From NCBI GenBank assembly GCA_016719535.1, contig JADJYX010000047.1, positions 124,001 to 188,000 on the forward strand: a DNA stretch of 64,000 bases. Reading direction: 5' to 3'. This document shows positions 45,068 through 52,838 of the stretch, in pieces (the first letter of the stretch is position 1; every line of letters starts with the position of its first letter). The DNA is from Rubrivivax sp. GTDB lineage: Bacteria > Pseudomonadota > Gammaproteobacteria > Burkholderiales > Burkholderiaceae_C. A program made the translations under genes and the position numbers. The notes beneath the pieces were generated by a model. It did not search any database. It saw only the letters and a program-made list of their open reading frames with translations, and was not told where the DNA came from.

Positions 45068-45935
45068 GTTGGCCCCGCGAATAGCGACGTTCGACTCGCG
45101 ACTGCACCGCATACAGCAGCGAGATGAGCATCAGGTACCAGAAGACCGCGACGATCAGCAGCGGCACGACCTCGTAGGTGCGGTTGTAGATCAACTGCAC
45201 CGAATGCAGCAGGTCGTTCATCGCGATCACGCTCACCAGCGCGGTGGCCTTCGCCATGCCGATCACCTGGTTGCCGCTCGGCGGCACGATGAAGCGCATG
45301 GCCTGCGGCAGCACGATGCGGAAGAACGCCCGCGTCGGCGTCATGCCAATCGCCTTGGCGGCGTCTTGTTGGCGCGGGTCGACCGACATCAGACCGGCAC
45401 GCACGATTTCGGTCATGTAGGCGCCTTCGGCCAGGCCGAGGCCGAGCGCAGCGGCGACGAACGGCGTGATCAGCGAATTGGTCTGCCATTGCAGCAGCGG
45501 GGGCTGGAACGGCAGGCCGATCGAGATCGTCGGCACCAAGTACGCCAAGTTGTACCAGAAGATCAGCTGGATCAGCAGCGGCGTGCCGCGGAAGAACCAG
45601 ACATAGGCTGAAGCGGCGGCGCGCGCCGGCCGGTGGTCACTGAGCAGCACCAGCGCGCAGACGGTGCCGATCAGCGTGCCGATGGCCATGCCGATCAGCG
45701 CCAGGAGCACCGTCGTCGCCAGCCCCATCAGCACGCTCGGTGCGAACAGGTATCTCACGACCACCGGCCATTCGAAGCGCGGATTGGTGACCAGGAAGAT
45801 GGCCAGCTGCAGCGCCACCAGCACGATGACGACGCTCACCGTCCAGCGCACCAGGCTCGGTGCGCGCCGGGCCTGTGCGACATCGTCGATCGGCGGCGGG
45901 AATGCAGAAGGGGCGTGCATCGTCGAGCTCGCCAC
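45027..45935 (-). CDS. Polar-amino-acid-type ABC transporter permease
   Basis: A 302-residue permease with about five or six helices (VSVVIVLVALQLAIFLV, GLATTVLLALIGMAIGTLIG). It shows the HisM/GlnP segments YVWFFRGTPLLIQL and EIVRAGLMSVDPRQQDAAKAIG. An in-frame ATG at 45920 is an alternative start. It is the single permease gene, so it would act as a homodimer. Confidence 0.9.
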   Translation of the reverse strand: MASSTMHAPSAFPPPIDDVAQARRAPSLVRWTVSVVIVLVALQLAIFLVTNPRFEWPVVVRYLFAPSVLMGLATTVLLALIGMAIGTLIGTVCALVLLSDHRPARAAASAYVWFFRGTPLLIQLIFWYNLAYLVPTISIGLPFQPPLLQWQTNSLITPFVAAALGLGLAEGAYMTEIVRAGLMSVDPRQQDAAKAIGMTPTRAFFRIVLPQAMRFIVPPSGNQVIGMAKATALVSVIAMNDLLHSVQLIYNRTYEVVPLLIVAVFWYLMLISLLYAVQSRVERRYSRGQHASSAPDGLATAA

Positions 45936-45942
45936 GGCCGTC

Positions 45943-46809
45943 TCAGCGCGATGAAGGATTCAACCGCGGTTCGGGGGCGGCGGCCGCCGACAGGCCCCAC
46001 TTCGCGAGGATCTTCGCGTAGTCGCCCGACGTCCACAGGCGCTTCAGTGCCTCGTGCAGCACCGGGGTCAGCTCGGAGCCCTTCTTCGTCACGAAGCCGA
46101 GCTGCAGCACGCCGAGCGCGTCGGTAGGATCGGTCTGGATGTGGAACTTGTTCGGGCTTTGCCGCAGCAGGTGCAGCGCGGCGGCGAACTGCATCGACGC
46201 CGCGTCGGCGCGCCCCGACTGCACCGCGAGCACGGTGGCGTTCTGGTCGGTCAGCGCGACCGGCACCGTGGCCGGCAGGCCGGCGGCGGTGCAGCGCTCG
46301 GTCACCTTCCTCAGGTATTCCTCCTGCGTCGAGCCGGCGGCGAACGAGATGCGCAGCCCGCAAAGCTCTTCGAGCCGCGTCGTCTTCCTGCCGCTGGCCG
46401 GGAGCACCCAGGCCGGCTTGCTCAGCAGCCAGGTGACGATGTCGTAGCGCTCTTCGCGCGCCTTCGTCGACAGCAGCGGCCCGCTCGACAGGTCGTAGCG
46501 TCCGGTATCGATGCCGGCCAGCATCGCCGGCAGGTTGCTGACGATCGACTGCTCGATCTTGACGCCGAGGATCGGCTCCAGCGCGCGCACGAGGTCGGTC
46601 TCGAGGCCGGTGACCGTCTTGCCGTCCTCGGCGACGATGCGGTACGGTGCGAACGAGTCACCGACCATGCGCAGCACCTTCGTCCCCTTCACCGCCACGG
46701 GCAGGCGGTCGAACAGCGGTGCTTCGGCGGCGCCGGCCCCCGGCAGTGCGCAGGCAAGCAGCAGCGCCACGCCGGCGAGGCGGCGGACGTCTTGCAGGGA
46801 AATGGCCAT
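45943..46809 (-). CDS. Family 3 periplasmic solute-binding protein
   Basis: A 288-residue binding protein with a signal peptide (LAGVALLLACALPGAGAAE, about 11-29). SBP-3 motifs include VTGLETDLVRAL (about 66) and YDLSSGPLLSTKAREERYD (about 102-120). A GAGGAGC site precedes the ATG at 46809. It is first in the minus-strand operon behind operator copy G. Family relatives bind amino acids and other small polar ligands. Confidence 0.88.
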   Translation of the reverse strand: MAISLQDVRRLAGVALLLACALPGAGAAEAPLFDRLPVAVKGTKVLRMVGDSFAPYRIVAEDGKTVTGLETDLVRALEPILGVKIEQSIVSNLPAMLAGIDTGRYDLSSGPLLSTKAREERYDIVTWLLSKPAWVLPASGRKTTRLEELCGLRISFAAGSTQEEYLRKVTERCTAAGLPATVPVALTDQNATVLAVQSGRADAASMQFAAALHLLRQSPNKFHIQTDPTDALGVLQLGFVTKKGSELTPVLHEALKRLWTSGDYAKILAKWGLSAAAAPEPRLNPSSR

Positions 46810-46873
46810 CGCGATGCTCCTCGGATGCAACAGGAACCTGGCCCGTGCCGGGCCGGGACTTGGAACGCGATAA

Positions 46874-46886
46874 TTATTAAATATAA
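46874..46886. promoter_or_regulatory. TTAT-N5-ATAA operator copy G (divergent promoter)
   Basis: TTATTAAATATAA inside ATTATTAAATATAAT, between the ABC-transporter operon (64 bp) and the marR gene (68 bp). TATAAT is a perfect -10 facing marR, so autoregulation is likely. Confidence 0.75.
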
Positions 46887-46954
46887 TTGTAAACCGTCAA
46901 CTAGGGTTCATCCGGAACCCCACCCGACCTGCCCGCGGCCTGCGCCGTGGAAGA

Positions 46955-47572
46955 ATGCAAAGCATGATGAGGCAACTGCGAGCGAAGTCAGCAACGTCCC
47001 AGGCCGCGGCGCGTGGCAGCGATGCGGTGCGCCGGCGCCAGCCGTTGCGCAACACCGGGCACGACACGGCGGTGGCGCCGGCCGGCAGCGCGACACTCGA
47101 CCCGCGGCAGACGCCGGTCATGGTCGATCAGAGCGAGTTGCAGCAACTGGTCGGCTACAGCTGCCGGCGGGCGCATGCGGTGGTGCGCGATCATGCGGCG
47201 AAATGCCTCGCCGCGCACGACCTGCCGCCGGGCTGGTTCACCGTGCTGGTCCTGCTTTCCCGCAACCCCGGGTTGAGCAGCCGGCAGCTGTGCCAGGTGC
47301 TCGGCGTGAAGCCGCCGAACTTCGTCGCGCTCGTGGCCAGCTTCGAGTCGCGCGACCTGATCGAGCGCAGGGCGCACCCGAACGACAGCCGCTCGCTGGG
47401 GTTGCATCTGACGCCTGCAGGGCGCCGGCTGGTGTCGCGCGTGCGCCGCGAGGTGCTGCAGGCCGACCTCGAGGCCACCGCGATGCTCGACGACAACGAG
47501 CGCCGTACCCTGCTGGCGCTGTTGCGCAAGATCTACGACGGTGCGCCGGACACCGCGGGCGCAGAGCCCTGA
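46955..47572 (+). CDS. MarR-family transcriptional regulator (likely island repressor)
   Basis: A MarR winged helix: RNPGLSSRQLCQVLGVKPPNFVALVASFES is the recognition region (split here over about residues 103-132), and RRAHPNDSRSLGLHLTPAGRRL is the wing. From 46955 it has 205 residues with a roughly 55-residue N-terminal extension. An ATG at 47120 would give a normal 150-residue MarR, so the true start is open. MarR dimers bind AT-rich palindromes overlapping -10 boxes, exactly the form of the seven island sites. It is the only regulator gene inside the island. Confidence 0.88.
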   Translation: MQSMMRQLRAKSATSQAAARGSDAVRRRQPLRNTGHDTAVAPAGSATLDPRQTPVMVDQSELQQLVGYSCRRAHAVVRDHAAKCLAAHDLPPGWFTVLVLLSRNPGLSSRQLCQVLGVKPPNFVALVASFESRDLIERRAHPNDSRSLGLHLTPAGRRLVSRVRREVLQADLEATAMLDDNERRTLLALLRKIYDGAPDTAGAEP

Positions 47573-47575
47573 AGT

Positions 47576-47598
47576 GCCGGCGCCGCAACGGCGCCGGC
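47576..47598 (+). terminator. Hairpin after marR
   Basis: A perfect 9-bp stem (GCCGGCGCC / GGCGCCGGC) with a 5-base loop starts 4 bases after the marR stop. No T-run follows. It marks the right end of the island. Confidence 0.5.
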
Positions 47599-47668
47599 CT
47601 GCTGGCGGGCGACACGTGACGGCCAGCGCAGGAAGCCTGCGCTCGGCCGCAGGTGGTGGCGGCAGCGC

Positions 47669-47851
47669 CTACTTCGTGCTGACGTCCTTGACCACTTCGC
47701 GGATGTCGCCGACAGCCTTCTGCGTCTGGCCCTCGACCTGCTTGCGGATGCCCTCGAGCTGCTGTTCGCTGCTGCCGATCACCTTGCCGGCGGTCTCCTG
47801 CACCTGGCCGGCGGCTTCCTTGAGCGTACCCTTGACCTGATCCTTGTTCAT
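47669..47851 (-). CDS. CsbD-like stress protein
   Basis: A 60-residue charged helical protein beginning MNKDQVKGTLKEAAGQVQ, the standard CsbD start, with repeated KxxxG-Q helices. AGGAAG precedes the ATG. CsbD proteins are abundant general-stress products of unknown biochemical role. It neighbours the PRC-barrel gene, transcribed the same way. Confidence 0.9.
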   Translation of the reverse strand: MNKDQVKGTLKEAAGQVQETAGKVIGSSEQQLEGIRKQVEGQTQKAVGDIREVVKDVSTK

Positions 47852-47908
47852 GGTTCTTCCTTGACCTGGCGTTGAGGATTCGGCGTCGAAGTCAGGCGAC
47901 GCAAGGGT

Positions 47909-48319
47909 TCATTCGACCGCGTAGGGCGTGCCGTAGAACTTGTGCACGCCGCTGGCCCATGTGCGGTCCGACATCGAAGGCCAGCGATCCTTGTCGAATC
48001 CCGGTGCGTCCTTCAGCGCATCCTTCGGCACATGGAGCGTGAATCGCTTGTTCACCGTGTCCAGGGCCAGTGCGGCCCAGGGAACGGCAAACAGCTTGTC
48101 TCCCATGCCCAGCAGGCCGCCGAACGACAGCACCGCATAGGCGATCCTGCCGGAGGCCATGTCGATCATGAATTCCTTGATGTCGCCCAGATCCTCGCCG
48201 TCCCGGTTGTAGACGTCGTTGCCCAGGAGCGTGTTGGCGCCCATCAGCGAGGGGCCGGGTCCTGCGGCGCTGTTGGTATACATGCCGAAGTTGTCGCGCG
48301 TGACGTAGTTGGTGTTCAT
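47909..48319 (-). CDS. PRC-barrel domain protein
   Basis: A 136-residue protein with the PRC-barrel core LLGNDVYNRDGEDLGDIKEF (about 30-49), IAYAVLSFGG and KLFAVPW. The ATG at 48319 has an AAGGAC site; the frame is open upstream but without start signals. Such proteins often accompany stress genes such as CsbD, as here. Confidence 0.88.
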   Translation of the reverse strand: MNTNYVTRDNFGMYTNSAAGPGPSLMGANTLLGNDVYNRDGEDLGDIKEFMIDMASGRIAYAVLSFGGLLGMGDKLFAVPWAALALDTVNKRFTLHVPKDALKDAPGFDKDRWPSMSDRTWASGVHKFYGTPYAVE

Positions 48320-48674
48320 GGTCGTCCTTGGATCGGAAGCAAACGGCGGAACCGCTGCGCGTCCGTACGGCAAGGCACGGGGGCTTCAGGCTCCGGTGTG
48401 ATGGTTCGCGGGAGCGGTTGAGCCCTGCGAGCGCAGGCCGCAAGATGGGCGACCGGTGGCTCGTGGTCTGCGCGCGAGCGAACGCCCGCGTCGATCCGGC
48501 GCTGCCGGTCAACCGAACCCCCCGCGGCGCAGCCGGCAGCGGGCGGTTGCTGTGCGGCGTGCGAGCCCTGTCGCCGCCGCCACGATTTCAGCGCCAAGGG
48601 CTTGGCGTCAGGGTCGTGAGGACCTGCTGGCCGCTTTCGGCCCCGGCCCCGGCCATGACCGGGGCCGTTGCGGA
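48320..48674. other. Non-coding stretch with a hairpin at 48644-48667
   Basis: No credible gene. A perfect 9-bp inverted repeat (CGGCCCCGG / CCGGGGCCG, 6-base loop) lies just after the minus-strand DUF2249 gene and could terminate it; no T-run is present. The rest probably holds the promoter of the PRC-barrel gene. Confidence 0.5.
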
Positions 48675-48974
48675 TCAGCCGCTGCAGGCGCCGCCGGAGC
48701 AGCACGAGTCGGTCGCTGCAGGCTTGCCGGCGACACGCTTGATCTGCACGCGCCAGGTGTCCGGGCCCGATTCCAGCGCGGCCCACTCGAACTGGCCGCG
48801 AAACCGTTCGTCGAGCTGCATGCGCAGCGGCTGGGGGTCGTGGTCGTTGAGCAGCTGCAGCGCCTGGCCAAGCTGCAGGGCATCGATGCGGGCGAAGAGG
48901 AAGGCGTGCCGTTCGCGCGGCGGAATCGTGCGCACGTCGATGGCGGCAGGGGCGGCGGAGGCGATGGCGGACAT
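48675..48974 (-). CDS. DUF2249 domain protein with Cys-rich C-terminus
   Basis: A 99-residue protein. The DUF2249 core shows RTIPPRERHAFLFARIDAL and LLNDHDPQPLRMQLDERF (about 16-65). It ends in a cysteine-rich tail (DSCCSGGACSG) that could bind metal. It is divergent from the NsrR-type gene across a pair of inverted half-sites. DUF2249 genes are commonly found in nitric-oxide and denitrification regulons. Confidence 0.85.
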   Translation of the reverse strand: MSAIASAAPAAIDVRTIPPRERHAFLFARIDALQLGQALQLLNDHDPQPLRMQLDERFRGQFEWAALESGPDTWRVQIKRVAGKPAATDSCCSGGACSG

Positions 48975-49060
48975 GGTCTGAAGGTCCTTTCGGGTCGTCG
49001 GTGGGGTTGAAGAGGGTGCGCGAAGGGCGCCGGGGAAATCCCCGATAAACATCGACGATT

Positions 49061-49109
49061 GATGAATCTTAAAGACGGGCGCGCTTTAAAGCAATACACT
49101 TTATTCATC
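49061..49109. promoter_or_regulatory. Inverted half-sites in the DUF2249/nsrR promoter
   Basis: GATGAAT at 49061-49067 and its inverse ATTCATC at 49103-49109; the second reads AAGATGAATAAA on the minus strand, close to an NsrR half-site. A CTTTAAAG palindrome lies between them (49084-49091). Control of both divergent genes by NsrR is likely. Confidence 0.5.
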
Positions 49110-49122
49110 TTCAGATCGACCC

Positions 49123-49647
49123 ATGCGGCTTTCCCAGTACACCGACTACACCCTGCGCGTGCTGATGTACTGCGCGCGGCATCGGCAGCGCCTGGTGACG
49201 ATCAGCGAGCTGGCCGATCGGCATGGCCTGTCGAAGGGCCACCTGATGAAGGTGGTGAACGATCTGGCGCGGCAGGGCCTGCTCGAGACCACGCGGGGGC
49301 GCGGCGGCGGCCTGCGCCTGTCGCAGGAGCCCGATCGCATCCGCATCGGTGACGTGGTGCGGGCATCGGAAACCGACTTCCGGCTCGTCGAGTGTTTCGA
49401 CGACAGCACCAATGCCTGCACGCTGACGGCCGACTGCCGCCTCAAGCACCTGTTCGACACCGCGCTGCAGGGCTATTTCAAGGCGCTGGACGGTGCCACG
49501 CTGGCCGACCTGACCGCAGGCCTGCCCGCCGCCGACGGCCTGCCCGCCGCCGGCGCTGCCGCGCGCGTCCGGCGCGCCGTCGCCATCACGCTGCCGGTCG
49601 CCGCGCGCCCGCTGCGGCCGGCGAAGTCGGCTGCGCGGGGCCGTTGA
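49123..49647 (+). CDS. nsrR: Rrf2-family NsrR-type nitric-oxide-sensing regulator
   Basis: A 174-residue Rrf2 protein. It has the start MRLSQYTDYTLRVLMYCA, the helix-turn-helix ISELADRHGLSKGHLMKVVN (about 28-47) and a GRGGGLRLS wing. The three Fe-S cysteines are arranged as in NsrR (ECF, then NAC, then DCRLKHLF; about residues 91-105). The C-terminus carries an extra Ala/Arg-rich tail. NsrR represses NO-detoxification genes until NO attacks the cluster. Confidence 0.88.
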   Translation: MRLSQYTDYTLRVLMYCARHRQRLVTISELADRHGLSKGHLMKVVNDLARQGLLETTRGRGGGLRLSQEPDRIRIGDVVRASETDFRLVECFDDSTNACTLTADCRLKHLFDTALQGYFKALDGATLADLTAGLPAADGLPAAGAAARVRRAVAITLPVAARPLRPAKSAARGR

Positions 49648-49743
49648 GGGCGTGCCCCCCCCGCCTCGATCGATCGAATACCGAGTTGCACCGGGCATCG
49701 CGCCCATCTTCTTGCCCCCCACCTTCAACCCAAGGACGCCTTC

Positions 49744-50001
49744 ATGTCACAACCCCACCTGCACCTGTCGCCCGACGCCATCTATCCCTTCGATGCCCGC
49801 GGCGTGGCCAAGCGCTTCCGGCATGCGGCCATCTTCGGTGCGCTCGACAGCCTGCAGCCCGGCGAAACCATGCGCTTCGCCAACGACCACGACCCGCTGC
49901 CGCTGCTGGCGCAGATCCAGCAGCGCTACGGCGATCGCGTCAGCATCGAATACCGCCAGCGCGAGCCCGGCATGATCGTCATCGACTTCGGCGTGCAGTG
50001 A
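49744..50001 (+). CDS. DUF2249 domain protein
   Basis: An 85-residue DUF2249 protein (FDARGVAKRFRHAAIFGALD, RFANDHDPLPLLAQIQQRYG). It shares the NDHDP motif with the gene at 48675 but lacks the Cys tail. A potential ribosome site (CAAGGACG) precedes the ATG. It lies downstream of nsrR and probably belongs to the same NO-response set. Confidence 0.85.
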   Translation: MSQPHLHLSPDAIYPFDARGVAKRFRHAAIFGALDSLQPGETMRFANDHDPLPLLAQIQQRYGDRVSIEYRQREPGMIVIDFGVQ

Positions 50002-50089
50002 GCCGCAGTCCCTTTGCGCTTCAGGGCCCCCGACCGCCAGCGAGCAACCCATCAACGACGCCGCCAGACCCCCGCACGGGCCCCCCCGG

Positions 50090-50206
50090 GTGGAACACCT
50101 GAAGCAGATGCTGCAGTACCAGGACAAGGCCGTGGTCAGCCGCGTGCCGGCCCGCAATGCGGGCGGCAACGTCACCCTCTTCGCCTTCGACGGCGGCGAG
50201 GGCCTG
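50090..50206 (+). pseudogene. Truncated cupin-domain protein fragment
   Basis: A GTG-started frame gives 39 residues matching the N-terminus of small cupins (LQYQDKAVVSRVPARNAG, then VTLFAFDGGEGL). Homology stops where the metal-binding H-x-H strand should start, and the sequence then runs into the 3' end of the hemolysin-III gene. It is a deletion remnant; such cupins commonly sit beside DUF2249 genes. Confidence 0.55.
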
Positions 50207-50247
50207 AGGGCTTGTGAAGCCCGCAGCGCGCGGGCGGGTCTGCGGCT

Positions 50248-50901
50248 TCAGGCCGCCGCGTGCCACAGCGCAGCGCAGAAATGGCACGCGCTGCCGCCCA
50301 TGACGAACAGGTGCCAGACGAAGTGCGCGTAGCGCAGCTTCGAATCGAACAGGTAGACCACGGCACCCAGGGTGTACGACAGGCCGCCGGCGACCAGCCA
50401 GGCCAGGCCCGGGCCCGACATGCGCTCGAACAGCGGCACGGCCGCGATCAGCACCACCCAGCCCATGGCGACATACAGGCCGGTCGACCACAGCGGGTGC
50501 CTGAGCCGGTCGAGCAGCTTCGAGATCACGCCGAGCGCCGCCGCGGCCCACACCACGCCGAACAGCGACCAGCCCCACGCGCCATTGAGCACGCCCAGCA
50601 GGAAGGGCATGTAGCTGCCGGCGATGAAGAGAAAGATCGAGGCGTGGTCGAGCCGGTTCAGCCACACCTTGCCGCGGCCGCGCGGCAGGGCGTGGTACAG
50701 CATCGACACGCCGTACAGCAGGATCATCGTGCCGGCAAACAGGCTGGCCGCCACCACATCGGCCGCGCGGCCGCGTTGTGCCGCGCCCTGCACGAGCACG
50801 GGCAGCGCCGCCAGGGCGAGCACGAAGCCGACGCCGTGGCTCAGGCTGTTGGCGATTTCCTCGCCGGTGGTCTGGTCGCGTGCGCGCAGGGCGGTGCTCA
50901 T
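50248..50901 (-). CDS. Hemolysin III/YqfA-type membrane protein
   Basis: A 217-residue protein with seven hydrophobic helices and HlyIII/PAQR residues: EEIANSLSHGVGF near 13-25, SMLYHALPR near 66, RLDHASIFLFIAGSY near 84 and FVWHLFVMGGSACHF near the end. The His and Asp residues form the family metal site. A GTG at 50913 would extend it by four codons and overlap the ABC gene. Proteins of this type act in membrane stress; haemolysis is rarely shown. Confidence 0.88.
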   Translation of the reverse strand: MSTALRARDQTTGEEIANSLSHGVGFVLALAALPVLVQGAAQRGRAADVVAASLFAGTMILLYGVSMLYHALPRGRGKVWLNRLDHASIFLFIAGSYMPFLLGVLNGAWGWSLFGVVWAAAALGVISKLLDRLRHPLWSTGLYVAMGWVVLIAAVPLFERMSGPGLAWLVAGGLSYTLGAVVYLFDSKLRYAHFVWHLFVMGGSACHFCAALWHAAA

Positions 50902-50909
50902 GAGGGGTG

Positions 50910-51617
50910 TCACAGGCTCAGGCCCTGACCGGCCTCTTCTTCGGTGCGGCCGTCGCGGATGTGGTAGATGCGCTTGAAGGTCGGGATGATCTTCTCGTCG
51001 TGCGTCACCACGATGATGGCCGTGTGGTACTGCGTCGCCATCTGGTTGAGGATGCGCACCACCGCCAGCGCCCGCTCGCTGTCCAGCGGCGCCGTCGGTT
51101 CGTCGGCCAGGATCACCGGCGGCCGGTTGGCCAGGGCGCGGGCGATCGATACGCGCTGCTGCTCACCGCCCGAGAGCTCGGAGGGTTGCGCCCTGGCGCG
51201 GTGCCCCACATCCAGCGCCTGCAGCAGTTCGAGCGCGCGCGCACGCGCCTCGCCGTTGGGGTGCCCGGCCAGCATCGGCAGCAGGGCGACGTTGTCGGTG
51301 ACGTCCAGGAACGGGATCAGGTAGGGCGCCTGAAAGACGAAGCCGATGCTGTCGCGGCGCAGCGCGCGCAGGTCGGGGATCTTCCAGCCGTCGTCGTAGA
51401 TGGTGTGCCCGCCCAGGATCATGCGTCCACCGGTCGGCTCGATGACGGCGCCCAGGCACTTCAGCAGGGTGCTCTTGCCCGATCCCGAGGGGCCGATCAG
51501 GCCCACCACCTCGCCGGGCGCGACCACCATGTTGACGTCCTTGAGCGCGTCGACGGCCGTGTCGCCCTTGCCGTAGCGCTTGCGCAGGCCTTCGATGCGG
51601 ATGCCGGCTTCGGTCAT
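50910..51617 (-). CDS. MacB/DevA-type ABC exporter ATPase
   Basis: A 235-residue ATPase: Walker A LIGPSGSGKST (about 40-50), signature LSGGEQQR, Walker B VILADEPTAPLD and a switch His in VVTHDEKI. It matches the LolD/MacB/DevA branch. Together with the FtsX-type permease and the adaptor gene upstream it makes a three-gene exporter behind tetR. Confidence 0.9.
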   Translation of the reverse strand: MTEAGIRIEGLRKRYGKGDTAVDALKDVNMVVAPGEVVGLIGPSGSGKSTLLKCLGAVIEPTGGRMILGGHTIYDDGWKIPDLRALRRDSIGFVFQAPYLIPFLDVTDNVALLPMLAGHPNGEARARALELLQALDVGHRARAQPSELSGGEQQRVSIARALANRPPVILADEPTAPLDSERALAVVRILNQMATQYHTAIIVVTHDEKIIPTFKRIYHIRDGRTEEEAGQGLSL

Positions 51618-51629
51618 GGCGTGTCCCTT

Positions 51630-52838
51630 TCAACCGCCGATGGCCGCAGCCGGATCGACCTTCAGCGCGGCGCGGATGGCCAGCGTGCTGGCCAGTGCGC
51701 AGATCACCATCACCGCCACCAGCCCGAACAGCGCATCGTCCGTTTCCAGCAGCACGTATTTCGGGAAGATGGGCGCCCAGAAGGTGGCGGACACCTTGCC
51801 GACGAGGAAGCCGATCAGGCCCAGGCCCAGGGACTGCTGCAGGATCATGCCGGCGATGGTGCGGTTGCGCGTGCCGATCAGCTTGAGCACCGCGATCTCG
51901 CGGATCTTGCCCAGCGTCATCGTATAGATGATGAAGGCGACGATGGCCGCGCTGACGATGGCCAGGATCACCAGGAACATGCCGATCTGCCGCGCCGAGG
52001 TGGCGATCAGCTTGGCGATCAGGATCTCTTCCATCTGCGCGCGCGTATAGGCCTCCAGGTGCTTCCAGCGCCGGATCGGCTCGGCCACGGCCTCGGCCGG
52101 CACGCCGGGCTGCACCTGCACCAGCACCGCATTGACGTTGTGGTTGGCAGCCTGCGAGGCCAGGATCGCCTCCAGCAGCCCGGGCACGCCCGGCCGGTTC
52201 AGCGCCGGGTTGGCGGCCGTGCGTGCGCGGTCGTTGAGGATGGCGTCGTTGTCCTTCAGGAACTGCGCCTCCTGCGCGTCCTTGAGCGCGATGAAGACCA
52301 TCGGGTCGCCGCCCGACGACACCATGCGCCGGGTCAGGCCCACCACCGTGTAGTCATGGCGCCGGATGCGGATGCGCTGGCCCAGCGCAAAGCCGGTGCG
52401 CACGTCGGCCACCGCTTCGTAATGGCTGCGCGTGATGTGGCGGCCCGCCACCAGGTAGCCGGGTTCGCCGGGCTGGCCGGGTTCGAAGCCGACGATCATC
52501 GCGCGCACCTCGCGGCCGCCGCCGCCGGCCTGGTCCGCACGCACCTGCATCGTCAGGTAGGTGACATTGGCCGCGCGCGCCACCCCCGGCAGGCCGCGCA
52601 CGCTGCGCACGACATCGTCGCGCAGGCTGGACGACTCCGCATAGGGCCCCTGCGTGTCCTGCTGCACCACCCACAGGTCGGCGCCGCTGTTGTCGAGCAG
52701 GGCCCGCGCATCGTCCACCATGCCGCGGTAGACGCCGGTCATGGTCAGCGTGACGCCGATCAGCAGGCCCAGGCCGATGCCGGTGAGCACGAATTTGCCC
52801 CACGAATGCAGGATGTCGCGGCCGGCCAGGCTGATCAT
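51630..52838 (-). CDS. FtsX-family ABC exporter permease
   Basis: A 402-residue protein with one N-terminal helix (GKFVLTGIGLGLLIGVTLTM), a large periplasmic domain and three C-terminal helices (IGMFLVILAIVSAAIVAFII, GLIGFLVGKVSATFW, LFGLVAVMVICALAS). This is the MacB/DevC layout. It ends with ALKVDPAAAIGG, the family's usual tail. It overlaps the adaptor gene by ATGA. Confidence 0.9.
   Translation of the reverse strand: MISLAGRDILHSWGKFVLTGIGLGLLIGVTLTMTGVYRGMVDDARALLDNSGADLWVVQQDTQGPYAESSSLRDDVVRSVRGLPGVARAANVTYLTMQVRADQAGGGGREVRAMIVGFEPGQPGEPGYLVAGRHITRSHYEAVADVRTGFALGQRIRIRRHDYTVVGLTRRMVSSGGDPMVFIALKDAQEAQFLKDNDAILNDRARTAANPALNRPGVPGLLEAILASQAANHNVNAVLVQVQPGVPAEAVAEPIRRWKHLEAYTRAQMEEILIAKLIATSARQIGMFLVILAIVSAAIVAFIIYTMTLGKIREIAVLKLIGTRNRTIAGMILQQSLGLGLIGFLVGKVSATFWAPIFPKYVLLETDDALFGLVAVMVICALASTLAIRAALKVDPAAAIGG

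Noticed and set aside
49100..49112. Possible eighth copy of the island operator (TTATTCATCTTCA)
   Set aside because: The right arm is not ATAA; the sequence fits an NsrR half-site better.
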